A DNA stretch of 64,000 nucleotides from contig JAGYJW010000016.1 in the NCBI GenBank assembly GCA_018401435.1, forward strand, positions 60,246-124,245, in the 5' to 3' direction. Numbering within the stretch: the first letter of the stretch is position 1; the number at the start of each line of letters is the position of its first letter. The notes under the pieces were generated by a model that ran no database searches, was not told the DNA's origin, and saw only the letters and a list, made by a program, of their open reading frames with translations. Position numbers and translations under genes: made by a program. This stretch comes from Deltaproteobacteria bacterium. Lineage in GTDB: Bacteria; Myxococcota_A; UBA796; UBA2385. Below, piece after piece: positions 55,137 to 63,904 of the stretch.

Positions 55137-56620
55137 TTGGGGGCCTTGGGTGGGGCCCGGCCCTCGGCGGCGTCGTAGTGGGTGACCAGGCCCCAGGCGT
55201 GGTCCAGCAGCACGATGCCGTGGTCTTCCAGGTCGGAGACCACCTCGAAGTCATAGAGCTGGTTGTGCCAGACATGGGGCTTGAGGTGCCCCTTGTCAAA
55301 GACGGCCACGCTCAGCCGGTAGCGCCCCGACAGCAGCGGCAGCCGGTTCCAACGGATGAAGAAGGTGTAGATGCCGTGGTAGGTCCCATCGAGAACACCG
55401 TCGTAGCGGGTGTTCGGGCCGTGGACATACACGCCGTCGCTGCGAAAGATGGCCACCCCGAAGATGGGCCTTTCGACGGGCTCGGTGGTGCGCAAGGTGA
55501 CGGCCACCATCAGGTCCTCCCCCGTGCGAAAGCGCTCCCGGGGCTGGCCCTGGCCGTCGAGGACCTGCACCTGCAAGACCCGCACCTCGCCGGTGCCTTG
55601 CACGATGGCCGTGTCGCCATCCACCACGTCGAAGGCCTCGGTGACGGCCGGCACCGCCCAGACAGCGGCGGGATCGGGCAGGTTGCAGGCTTGCAGGATC
55701 GCGGCCTTGACCGCATGATCGTCAAGGGTGGCGGTGTAGCGGGGCGCCTCTTTGCGGGCCGGGTCGGGCTCGACCGGCTGGGGGAAGGGCCGCACCTGCC
55801 GCGCCGAAGGCCCCGCCGCCCGCTCCCGCTCGATGTCCATATAGCGGTCCACCACATCCTTGGCGGGACCCAGCGCCCGCACCCGCCCGCCGTCCAGCCA
55901 CAGGGCCTCGTCACAGAGGCTGCGCACCGCGTGCAGGTCGTGGCTGACCAGGATGATGGTGCGTCCCTGGCTGAGGAATTCCTCGATCTTGCGGATGCAG
56001 CGGCGCTGGAAGTACTGGTCGCCCACCGCCAGGACCTCGTCCACCAGGAAGACGTCGCTGTCGGTGTGGGCGGCGATGGCGAAGCCCAGGCGCAGGTTCA
56101 TGCCTGCGCTATAGGTGCGCACCGGCAGGTCGATGAAGTCGCCCAGCTCGGCAAAGGCGATGATGTCGGGGATGCGCTCCTCGACCAGGGCGTCGCTCAT
56201 GCCCAGCAGGCTGCAATTCAGCCGGATATTCTCGCGTCCGGTGAATTCCCGGTGGAAGCCCAGCCCCAGGTCCAACAGGGTGGACAGGCTGGCCCGAATC
56301 TCCAAGGCGCCTTCGGTGGGACGGGTGATGCCGCCGATGATGCGCAGCAAGGTGCTCTTGCCGGCGCCGTTGGGACCCACCACCCCGAAGCTGCGGCCCC
56401 GGCGCACCGAAAAGGAGACGTCGCGTAGCGCCCAGTGGGGGGTGTGGTGCCGCCGCGTGCCGAAGAACTCGTAGAGTCGGCTGCGGTCGTCTTTGTAGAT
56501 GTCGAAACGCTTGCCCAGTCCATCGGCTGCGACCACCCAGTCATCGTCCGCCAGCACGGGCTCCTCCCCCGTCTGGGAAGGGCCGGTGGGGCGCTGGGGG
56601 CGGGCGGGTGCCATGGACAT
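55133..56620 (-). CDS. Wzt-type ABC transporter ATP-binding protein with carbohydrate-binding C-terminus
   Basis: A 495-residue ATPase of the O-antigen/teichoic-acid exporter group. Walker A is VVGPNGAGKSTLLR, signature YSAGMNLRLGFAIA, Walker B VFLVDEVLAVGD, with H-loop LVSHDLHAV. The C-terminal 200 residues (for example VLQVQVLDGQGQPRERFRTGEDLMVAVTLRTTEPVERPIFGVAIFRSDGV) form the Wzt_C beta sandwich that recognises the sugar terminus. Its partner permease Wzm is not in this window and should lie elsewhere. Start ATG 56620 is chosen from the DDDWVVAADGLGKRF opening. Confidence 0.92.
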   Translation of the reverse strand: MSMAPARPQRPTGPSQTGEEPVLADDDWVVAADGLGKRFDIYKDDRSRLYEFFGTRRHHTPHWALRDVSFSVRRGRSFGVVGPNGAGKSTLLRIIGGITRPTEGALEIRASLSTLLDLGLGFHREFTGRENIRLNCSLLGMSDALVEERIPDIIAFAELGDFIDLPVRTYSAGMNLRLGFAIAAHTDSDVFLVDEVLAVGDQYFQRRCIRKIEEFLSQGRTIILVSHDLHAVRSLCDEALWLDGGRVRALGPAKDVVDRYMDIERERAAGPSARQVRPFPQPVEPDPARKEAPRYTATLDDHAVKAAILQACNLPDPAAVWAVPAVTEAFDVVDGDTAIVQGTGEVRVLQVQVLDGQGQPRERFRTGEDLMVAVTLRTTEPVERPIFGVAIFRSDGVYVHGPNTRYDGVLDGTYHGIYTFFIRWNRLPLLSGRYRLSVAVFDKGHLKPHVWHNQLYDFEVVSDLEDHGIVLLDHAWGLVTHYDAAEGRAPPKAPK

Positions 56621-56729
56621 GCGCGGGGATGCTATCATCGACCGAGATGGCCCCTCCTTTGACCCTCCAGCCTGCCAGCGCTGGCCTCGGCAGTTTCTTC
56701 CGATCGCGGCTCCTGCCGGCGGGTGCCCC

Positions 56730-57677
56730 ATGTTGAGCCCCCATCTCGGCGTGGTCGCGGTGCTTCGGCAGGCTCCCGGCCCCGAGGCCGACCCGCGACA
56801 GGGCGATCTGGCCTTCGAGGCGGACGAGCTTCGCCTGGAGCGCGAGGCCCTGCGGGCCCGATTGGGCGAGATCGAGCGGCGATTCGACGAGATCGAACGC
56901 TCTCGCCACATGATGCGCTCGGTCCCCACCTTGAGCGCCGAAGAAGAAGACCGCCGGCTGCGCGCCGCCGTGTGGTCGGGATTGGACTTCGACCTCGCCC
57001 TGGTCGAGGACCGCAGCCGCCAGCTGGAGGCCCTGCCCGCCGCCCGCGCCCGTCGGGCCGCCCGGGCCGACAGCGACGACGATCTGCGCCGCCGACTTGA
57101 AGAGCTGGACGAGCTGGCCCGCCTGGAGGGCGCCCGCGCCCAGATGCAGGGCCCCTCTGCGCCCTACCAGGCCGCAGTGGACGAGCGCGCCCTGTCGCTG
57201 CGCCGCCGCCTGGCCCCCTTCCAGGCGGCCACCGCCGAAGACGCCCTGGCGGTCTCCACCCACGAGATCGCCGTGCTGGCCGCGGTGGAGCCCCCGGAGG
57301 GCCCGCCCACCGCCCTGGCGCTGGTGCTGCCGGTCTCCCAGGCCATCGCCGCCGGCTGGCGGGAGCGCGGCGACGACCTCTGCGCGCGCTTTGCCTGGCG
57401 GGTGGTGGCGGCGCTGGCCGGCGTGCTCCGGGACGTGGGCGCGGCCGACGCGCCGATCCGCTATGATCGACTCGGCGATTGTCTGACGATCCAGGCCTGG
57501 CTTGGGGATTCGGAGCTGAAGACGGATCTGAAGGAGCGGCTATCGGACGCCTTCGACCAGATACACCAGCAGGCCCAGGAGTTGCAGAGGGCACAGCTGG
57601 ACCTCTTCCTGGCGTGGGTCGAGCCCTCCGTGATCGCCGGGGGCCCCCCCCCTGGAACCGGGGGGCGCCGCCCATGA
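56730..57677 (+). CDS. coiled-coil hypothetical protein, 315 aa
   Basis: Starts at ATG 56730 (MLSPHLGVVAVLRQAPG). Residues 25-60 form a charged helix (FEADELRLEREALRARLGEIERRFDEIERSRHMM), clearly coiled coil; a later helical stretch reads DDLRRRLEELDELARLEGARAQMQG. The remainder looks alpha/beta with EIAVLAAVEPPEGPPTALALVLPVSQAIAAGW. No known domain. Its stop is within ATGA of the following gene, so the three genes to 60074 are co-transcribed and may form a complex. An upstream in-frame extension has no similarity. Confidence 0.65.
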   Translation: MLSPHLGVVAVLRQAPGPEADPRQGDLAFEADELRLEREALRARLGEIERRFDEIERSRHMMRSVPTLSAEEEDRRLRAAVWSGLDFDLALVEDRSRQLEALPAARARRAARADSDDDLRRRLEELDELARLEGARAQMQGPSAPYQAAVDERALSLRRRLAPFQAATAEDALAVSTHEIAVLAAVEPPEGPPTALALVLPVSQAIAAGWRERGDDLCARFAWRVVAALAGVLRDVGAADAPIRYDRLGDCLTIQAWLGDSELKTDLKERLSDAFDQIHQQAQELQRAQLDLFLAWVEPSVIAGGPPPGTGGRRP

Positions 57678-58201
57678 CGGCCCCACCCAGCCACCCGCCC
57701 CTGTCCTTGGACGAGATCGCCCGGCTGCTGGATCTGCACCCCTTCGATGTGGCGCGGGTGCTGGGACAACAGGGCGAGATGCCTGTCGGCCTGCGCTTTC
57801 AACGCGAGGATCTCGAGCGCATCTCCGGGCTGGCCGGCATCGAGACCTGGTGGCCGGACAGCCTGCGCCTGCCTGCCGAAGACCCCGCCCGCAGCGAGGC
57901 CCTGGCGGTCGGCCTCTGTCGGCTGCTCTTTGAGCACGACCTGGTGGGCGGGCGGTGGACCCGGGCCGACAACCTGCTCCGGGGGCTGGATGGCGACGAT
58001 CAGCGGCGGCTGCGGGGCCTGATCAACGCCCTCATCCGGGCGCGGGTCTTGCAATCCTCTCCCAGCTGGCGGGGCCTGCAGTTGTCGGTGGTGGCCGGGC
58101 GGGTATCGGTGATCCAGGATCTGGCCCGGGGTGTTCCCCTGGGCGTCGCCGTGGGCGCGCTCGAGCAGCCGCCCGGTGGCTTTGGGGAGGGAAGGCGATG
58201 A
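57674..58201 (+). CDS. hypothetical protein with HTH-like start, 175 aa
   Basis: ATG 57674 overlaps the previous stop by four bases. Residues 8-60 (PLSLDEIARLLDLHPFDVARVLGQQGEMPVGLRFQREDLERISGL) look like a helix-turn-helix or death-domain-like fold with IARLLDLHPFDVAR as the core. The rest is helical (DDQRRLRGLINALIRARVLQSSPSWRGLQLSVVAGRVSVIQDLARG). No close family is recognised. It sits between the coiled-coil gene and the PEGA protein gene in one overlapping transcript. DNA binding is possible but not shown. Confidence 0.6.
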   Translation: MTAPPSHPPLSLDEIARLLDLHPFDVARVLGQQGEMPVGLRFQREDLERISGLAGIETWWPDSLRLPAEDPARSEALAVGLCRLLFEHDLVGGRWTRADNLLRGLDGDDQRRLRGLINALIRARVLQSSPSWRGLQLSVVAGRVSVIQDLARGVPLGVAVGALEQPPGGFGEGRR

Positions 58202-60074
58202 GCAGCGGAGGCTTGTTTGGTGGAGACCCGGGTCTCCTGCTCCTGGATGGCGAAGGCGAGGCCCTCGCGCCCGCCCCGGCGCCCCCGCCTGTGACCCTGC
58301 GGGCAGCGGTGCGCACCCTCAACCCCCAGCGCGGCGCGCCGGTCGAGGTGCCCGAAGCGGCCTTCCTGGTGGACCGGGTGCGGCCCGGAGCGGTCGTGCG
58401 GGATGACGATGACCGGGTGCGCCGGGCCGACGCCTCGGTCTTTGACCAGGGCTATGGCGAGGAGGACCTCAGCCACGAGGATCGGCGCCCGCTGATGGAG
58501 CGCTTCCGCGCGGCGGGAGTGAACCTGCCCCGGCGGGTGGAAGCCCGGATGGCGTCGGCCGAAGGGCCGCCACCGCGGCGTGCCCAGTCAGGCGGCCCAG
58601 GCATCGCGGGGGCGGGCGCCGCCGCCGGACCAAACCGACGCCCCGATGCGCCCAGCGCGGCCATCATCACCGAGCGCGTGGCGGGTCGGCAGGACCAGCT
58701 CCGGGGAGACCGCTTCGAGGCCTCCACCGGCGATGTGTTGACCGCCCGCTCGACGGTCTTCGACTTTGGCTACTCCGACGAGGTGATGCCGCCACCCGAA
58801 CTCGAGCCCTATACCGGTGAACACGATCCCCCCGCGCCCGTCGAGCGCAGCTCGGGCCCCTTGCGGATCTTCGTGGGTCGTCCCGGCGTGCAGGAGCCCC
58901 CGCCCGACGCCTGGCCGTCCCTGAACGTGCCCGTCGCGGCGGCGGCGGCCTCTCGGTGCGCCACGCCCGCGGTCGGGTGGACAACCCGCGCCCTCTGCCT
59001 GGGACGCCGCCTTCCTGGGCGCCGCCGACGCCGAGGACGCGGCGCCCCTGGCCGCCCTGGGCGCCGACGACGCCTTGCCCATGGAGGCCGACGAGGGCCC
59101 GCTGGCTGCCCTGCCCGATGATCTGGGCTGGGACGCGCCTCTGCCCAGGCACGCGGACCCCTTCTCTCGGCCCGCTCCCGCCCCGGAGCCCCTCTTTCCG
59201 GCGCGACGCCTGCGGCCCGCGGCGGCCGGCCCTGGTGGGTCTCGCCCGACCTCGAATCGGATCTGCCGGATCTGCACCAGACCGGCGAGCACCGGCCGGC
59301 CTTGCCCGATCTCGAGCTGGGCCAGCCGCGACTCGAAGAGGACCTCGCCATCCCGCTGCCGGACGAGGAGCCCAGCGCAGGGTTGCGCCGGATCGCGCCT
59401 TGGGAGGACCCCGACCCCTGGAGCACGGGCTCGTCACGCCGGTCGGGCACCATCGACGCCCAAAGCGGGGAGTCGGACACCGCGGGCACCGTGGCGCCGC
59501 GCCATCGGGCCTTAAGCCAGCCTCCGCCATCCCCGAGCTCAAGGTGGTGGAGCAGCCCTCCGGCAGCGCCCCGCCGGGACGCCTGTTGGCCGGCCTCGCC
59601 CTGGTGGCGGTGGTGGTCTTTGGCGTGCTTCAGGTGGCCCGCATTCAGAACGGCGGCGGCAGCCTCTTTGGCACAAGCCGGCGGGACGTCGAGCGCCGTG
59701 CCGGTCGCGGCCACGGGCGCGGCCCTGCCCACCGTTGAGATCAGCAGCGTCGAGGGCCCCGCAGGTCCGGTGGCGGTGCGGCCCGTCGTGGCGACTCCAC
59801 TGCGGATCCGCCGCCCGCCCAGGCCGCGCTGCCGGCCGACAGCCTGCCGCCGGTGGACACCCACCGGCGCCTCAGCCCCGATGGCGAGACGGGCCTGCTC
59901 AAGATCACCGCGCCGCCGGGGGCCACCATCTACCTGGACGGCAAGGCTGCCGGTCGGGCGCCGCTGAGCGCCCAGCACCTCAAGCCGGGCGTGCACACGA
60001 TCCGGGTGGGATCGCGCTCCTGGGATGTGCATGTGGCGACCGGGCGCCTGACGAGTATCGACTTCACCCGTTGA
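58198..60074 (+). pseudogene. frame-disrupted membrane protein with C-terminal PEGA domain
   Basis: ATG 58198 opens a frame (MSSGGLFGGDPGLLLLDGEGEALAP) whose product is acidic and low complexity. The likely coding frame then changes about 58950, 59215, 59520, 59690 and 59800. Pieced together, the protein has a long disordered N-terminal part (DDLGWDAPLPR, LPDLELGQPRLEEDLAIPLPDEEP), one membrane helix (GRLLAGLALVAVVVFGVLQVA near 59600), a short linker, then a PEGA domain at the end (TAPPGATIYLDGKAAGRAPLSAQHLKPGVHTIRVG) up to the stop at 60072-60074. The four or five frame changes in a single coherent protein argue for assembly indels or decay. Confidence 0.65.
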
Positions 60075-60077
60075 GCT

Positions 60078-60647
60078 TCGCCCCCCGGTGGTGCCGTTGC
60101 TTTCGGCGCAAGAGGACAGTGGGGGGCTGCTGACGAAGCGCCGCCGCAGGAAGCGAACCGATCGAGGTCGCCAACGCTGGCCGCCGAGGGACCCGGTCTG
60201 GGGGAGTTGGCGATCACCCCAGAGGTTGTCCCGAACTCTGTGCGGACGGATGAGGCAGCGCCTGGGTCGGCTGGTCGAGCGAGCCCCAAGGCCGAGCGCG
60301 CGGAGCCTCTCGGCTATGAGGTGGGCCAGTGCAGTCCGGTCGAGAACGCCCGGATCGGCAGCGCGCCAAAGACGCTGCAGATCGAATCCGGCAACGTCAC
60401 GGTGCACACCCCCCTCCCAATCGGGAATCAAGCGGCCGCTCTCAGCAGCCCCAACCGTCCTGGAGGCGGCCGGGGCGTCTTCGTCACCCGTGCCCCAGAC
60501 CTGCGCGAGGAAGATCCTGATCGTGACCAGTATCGCGGCCGATTGGCCTCGCGTTGCTTTGACAGAGAGGTGAGAAACGCGGAGGTGGCTGTCGAGAGAG
60601 TCGTGTTTGGAGCGGCCACGAGCCTAGGGTAGCCGAGCGGAGAAGCA
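60078..60647. other. 570-base gap before the Tad remnant; no recognisable gene
   Basis: A frame of 141 codons (60207-60632) lies immediately upstream of the cpaB start and was considered. Its product has no motif, and no Flp pilin (a short protein with a prepilin-type Gly/Glu site) could be found. GC is a little lower here than in neighbouring genes. A promoter for the Tad genes should lie in it, but no convincing -35/-10 pair was seen. GCGGAGAAGC at 60637-60646 may be the cpaB ribosome-binding site. Confidence 0.5.
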
Positions 60648-61574
60648 ATGAGCACCGATCCCAATGAGGTCCGACGGAGAGCGGGTATCTTCCTGCTGGT
60701 CAGTCTGGCCATCGCCGCCGGTACGGCCTGGGTGGGCTACACCCTGGTCAGTCGCTACGAGGCCCGTCTCGAGGCCTCGCATATCCGCGAGTCGCAGGTC
60801 GAGGTTGTGGTCGCTGTGGACCATCTCCCCGCCGGGGTCCCCATCGATGCGGAGGGGGTCGCGCTGCGGGCCCGCGCTGCCTCGTCGGTCGACACAGAGG
60901 TCACCTTCTCGACCTTGGACGCGGTGGTCTGACAGACGCCACGCCACGAGATCCTGGCTGGCGAGGCCATCCGCACCGAGCGCCTGCAGGTCGGTCCGGG
61001 CGGCCGGCAGGCCCGGGTGGCCATCCAAGAAGGTGCCCGCGCGGTGGCGGTGCGGGTGGAGGTGGCCGCCGGGGTGGCGGGCTTGCTCGAGCCTGGCTTC
61101 TTCGTCGATGTCATCGTCACGGTGCGGCCAGAAGAGGAGACCATCGCGGCCGATTGGGTGACCGAGACCATCTTGCAGGACGTGCTGGTGGTGGCCACCG
61201 AGGATGTACAGGTCAAGCAGGAGAGCGGGCGGGCTTCGCCCCGGCGGGACATCCTGGTGACCCTCGAAGTCGACCCTGAAGAGGCCGAGCGGCTGGCGAT
61301 GGCCTCTTGGCTGGGGCAGCTCCACCTCGCGCTCCGCCACGCAGATGACCACCTCCTCCTGGAGCACCGGGGGCCCCTTGTAACCAATGCCATGGTGGGT
61401 CTGGCCGCCACTTCGCCGACCTCGCAGCAGCACCGGAAGCGGTGGTCCGCCCAGCGGCAGAAGGCGACCCCATCGTCCACCGCCGAGGTCATCCAAGGCT
61501 CCCAGGTGGACCTTCAGCGCTTCGACCCGTCTGGAAAGAAGGTCGACGGGAGCAACGGTGCTCGCCGCCGGTGA
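60648..61574 (+). pseudogene. cpaB: CpaB/RcpC-like Flp pilus assembly protein interrupted by an in-frame TGA
   Basis: The N-terminal 94 codons encode a membrane anchor (RRAGIFLLVSLAIAAGTAWVGYTLVSRYEARL) and the first SAF domain (VVVAVDHLPAGVPIDAEGVALRARA). A TGA stop at 60930-60932 follows VTFSTLDAVV. The same frame then continues without interruption as QTPRHEILAGEAIRTERLQVGPGGRQARVAIQEGARAVAVRVEVAAGVAGLLEPGFFVDVIVTV, which is the rest of CpaB, including the LEPGxxVDVIVT hallmark. A Gly codon GGA turned TGA would explain it. Reads must show whether this is real. CpaB stabilises the secretin in Tad systems. Confidence 0.75.
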
Positions 61575-61954
61575 GCCCCCCAGAGTCATCGCCGTCGTCG
61601 GAGTGAAGGGCGGCGTAGGAGCCACCCTCGTGGCGGTGGGGCTCGCCGGTGAGCTGGCCGAAGGGCGCAACCCCTGCGTCGTGGACCTCGACCTCTACAA
61701 AGGCGACGTCGCCGGCCTCCTCGACCTGGAGATCCCGCGCCCGCTGGCCACCGTGGTTGAAATGCTGGGCGATCTCGACGGCGACGGGCTGCGGGCCTGC
61801 GCTGCAAGACATGAAAGCGGCGTGGCGGTCATCGGCCAGCCCGACGCCCTTGATGAGGCTGGCCGTGATGCCGGCCATGTTCATCGTGCTGGTGGGTCCT
61901 GCAGTGGTGCAGGTAGCCGAACGCCTGCTGCCTTCGCTGACGGGTGCGCGGTGA
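61558..61954 (+). pseudogene. cpaE (TadZ-like) N-terminus joined to the end of a tadC-like gene
   Basis: From GTG 61558 the frame encodes a MinD-fold start: RVIAVVGVKGGVGATLVAVGLAGELAEGRNPCVVDLDLYKGDVAGLLDLEIPRPLATVVEML, then CAARHESGVAVIGQPDALDEA. That is the CpaE/TadZ ATPase with Walker A KGGVGAT. Near 61850 the sense shifts to the next frame, MRLAVMPAMFIVLVGPAVVQVAERLLPSLTG, which resembles the last 33 residues of TadC/T2SF family proteins, ending with the stop at 61952-61954. The rest of CpaE, all of CpaF (TadA) and TadB, and most of TadC are missing. A deletion of about 4 kb is implied, or a misassembly. Confidence 0.65.
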
Positions 61955-63084
61955 GGCAGCGCCGCAAAGGCGGTGTGGCCGTCCAGGTGGCGGTCACGCT
62001 GCTTGCGCTGCTGGCATTCGTCGCGCTGGTGATCGACCTCGGCTACGTCCGCGTAGTGCACGCCCAGCTGCAGGCCGCGGCTGACGCGGCCGCGCTGGGA
62101 GGGGCCTCGCGTCTGGACGGCAGCACCGGTGGGCTGGACGACGCGCGCTTGACGGCGGTGCACGTCGGCGCCCTCAACCATGCCAACGGCGAGCCTGTGG
62201 CACTCGACAGCAACGCCGGCAACCAGCCCGACGGTGCCGTGGTGCTGGGCCAATGGGACGCCGCCCTCGCCACATTTACGCCCTCGCTCAACCCCAACAC
62301 AGTCAACGCCGTGAAGGTGCGGGCGAGCGCCGGTGACCTGGCTGCGCTCTTCGCTCAAGTGGCCTTTGGCCGGGATCACCTCGCAGCGGCGGCGCTGTCC
62401 ATTGCCTGGTCGGGCGGCACCCAGGGAGCCGGATCGGTCCCCTATTACCTCCCCTTCGGCCTACCCTCCTGCCTGTGGGAGGCCCACGAGGGCGAGGCGC
62501 TGATGGATATGGAATTCGTGCTCAGCCCCGCGGGCGAAGACAACACGGGTTGGGCGACGGTAGGGGGCAGCCCCAACGCACAATGGGTGGCCGAGCACCT
62601 CACGTCAATGATGCCGTGTATGCACGAGTACTATGAGACGGGCCACGTAGACGAAGATTGCACCTCCGCCGACATGACCGACCCTGTGGGTCTGAACAAC
62701 GGCGTCGCAGCGTCGGCGCTGCAACATGTGGCGGATGCCGTCGAGGCCGGCGTACCGTGGAATCCCGCCGTATGGGGCCCTTTGCCCGAGCAGCACCCCG
62801 GCAGCGCAATCGACCCCGACGCCTATGGCAACGTCCTGGAGGGACCCATCCCGGTCTTTGTCGGCGGGCCCAGCTACTGCGGACCCTCCGGCAGTTGGAA
62901 CGAGACGCTGCCCATGCTGGGCTTCGTGTGGGCAGCGATCTACGACGTCCGCACCCGCGGCAGCGCAACCAACAAGAATCTCTGGATGCGAATCGACCTG
63001 TCCACGCTGCGCACCGTGGGGACCGGGGGCGGCGGCGAAGACTACGGCGTGGTCGCCCCGAGCCCTGCGGTGGTGGTCCGATGA
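61951..63084 (+). CDS. TadG-like pilus assembly protein, 377 aa
   Basis: Opens RQRRKGGVAVQVAVTLLALLAFVALVIDLGYVRVVHAQLQAAADAAALGGASRLDG, the TadE/TadG N-terminal helix and its AADAAALAGA motif, which anchors the protein in the inner membrane. The remainder is a periplasmic domain with Cys residues (PSCLWEAHEG and SYCGPSGSW), acidic and Gly/Asn rich. Start GTG 61951 overlaps the stop of the tadC remnant by four bases (GTGA). Downstream it overlaps the first TadE-like gene by four bases. TadG is thought to be a minor pseudopilin of Flp pili. Confidence 0.75.
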   Translation: MRQRRKGGVAVQVAVTLLALLAFVALVIDLGYVRVVHAQLQAAADAAALGGASRLDGSTGGLDDARLTAVHVGALNHANGEPVALDSNAGNQPDGAVVLGQWDAALATFTPSLNPNTVNAVKVRASAGDLAALFAQVAFGRDHLAAAALSIAWSGGTQGAGSVPYYLPFGLPSCLWEAHEGEALMDMEFVLSPAGEDNTGWATVGGSPNAQWVAEHLTSMMPCMHEYYETGHVDEDCTSADMTDPVGLNNGVAASALQHVADAVEAGVPWNPAVWGPLPEQHPGSAIDPDAYGNVLEGPIPVFVGGPSYCGPSGSWNETLPMLGFVWAAIYDVRTRGSATNKNLWMRIDLSTLRTVGTGGGGEDYGVVAPSPAVVVR

Positions 63085-63458
63085 GGCGGCGCGGCGCCGC
63101 TGCTGTGGAGATGGCGCTGGTGCTGCCCATTCTCCTCCTGCTGGTGGTGGGCGCAATCGACTGGGGCTGGTTCTTCGTCCAACAGGCGACCGTGGTGGTC
63201 ATCGCTCGCGACGCCGCGCACGCCGGCGCGCTCTCCAAGGACGCCCCCGCCGACCGGGCCGCGGCCCGCGCGCGGGGGGCCCTGCAGGCCCACGCTCCCA
63301 ACCTCAGCGATGGCACGGTCGAGGTCGTCATTCTGGACGAGCCCGTCGGCGATGTGGTGGGGGTCACCGTGTCGGTGCCCTTTGAGCCCCTTCTCGGCCT
63401 GGTCCCCGTTCCCTCCCATCTGGCCGCCGCTACGGCCATGCGCGTGGAGGGCTCGTGA
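63081..63458 (+). CDS. TadE-like pseudopilin, first copy, 125 aa
   Basis: A small protein with a TadE-type N-terminus: MRRRGAAAVEMALVLPILLLLVVGAIDWGWFFVQQATVVVIARDAAHAGAL, including the AAVEMALV prepilin-like cleavage/processing region and hydrophobic helix. The C-terminal part contains VILDEPVGDVVGVTVSVPFEPLLGLVPVPSHLAAATAMRVE. Start ATG 63081 overlaps the TadG stop (ATGA). TadE and TadF are pseudopilins processed by TadV. It should sit in the inner membrane. No TadV is visible in the window. Confidence 0.75.
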   Translation: MRRRGAAAVEMALVLPILLLLVVGAIDWGWFFVQQATVVVIARDAAHAGALSKDAPADRAAARARGALQAHAPNLSDGTVEVVILDEPVGDVVGVTVSVPFEPLLGLVPVPSHLAAATAMRVEGS

Positions 63459-63859
63459 GAGGCCGCCGCCGGGGAGCAACCGCGCTGGAGTACGCGCTCT
63501 TGCTGCCGGTTCTCATGGCGCTGATGTTCGGCGTGGTCGATTGGTGCTGGTATCTCTTCGAGTGGATGACCATCACCCGCGCGGCGGGCCAAGGGCTGCG
63601 CCTGGCGACGGGGCTGCCCTTGTCGGAGGACCCCATCGGCCGGGCCGAGGCAGAGACGGCCAGATGGCTGCGGGTGGGGCTGGACGGCGGAGAGACCGCT
63701 GCCGACATCCAGGCCTCGCTGCTGCCCACGCCCGAAGGCACCGTGCTGCAGATCAGCATCGATGTGGCCTTCCAGGCGCCCATCAACCTGGTTTGGACGC
63801 CTGAGCAACTGAGCGCGACCGCTCAAGGCCTATGGTATGGCGACGCCTTCGGCGAGTAG
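63455..63859 (+). CDS. TadE-like pseudopilin, second copy, 134 aa
   Basis: Begins RGRRRGATALEYALLLPVLMALMFGVVDWCWYLFEWMTITRAAGQGLRLATG, again a TadE-like N-terminal motif (ATALEYALLLP) and helix. GTG 63455 overlaps the previous stop by four bases (GTGA). The periplasmic domain includes LLPTPEGTVLQISIDVAFQAPINLVWTPEQLSATAQ. The two TadE-like genes and TadG form an overlapping set, the usual tail of a Tad operon, in contrast to the missing head. No Flp pilin or secretin gene accompanies them here. Confidence 0.75.
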   Translation: MRGRRRGATALEYALLLPVLMALMFGVVDWCWYLFEWMTITRAAGQGLRLATGLPLSEDPIGRAEAETARWLRVGLDGGETAADIQASLLPTPEGTVLQISIDVAFQAPINLVWTPEQLSATAQGLWYGDAFGE

Positions 63860-63904
63860 GGCACGCGGCGCTTCCACCACAGGCAAGGCCGACAGCACCC
63901 GGAG

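Noticed and set aside
60930..60932. Selenocysteine recoding of the in-frame TGA in cpaB
   Set aside because: CpaB is not a known selenoprotein and no convincing stem-loop was seen after it. A Gly-codon mutation or error is simpler.
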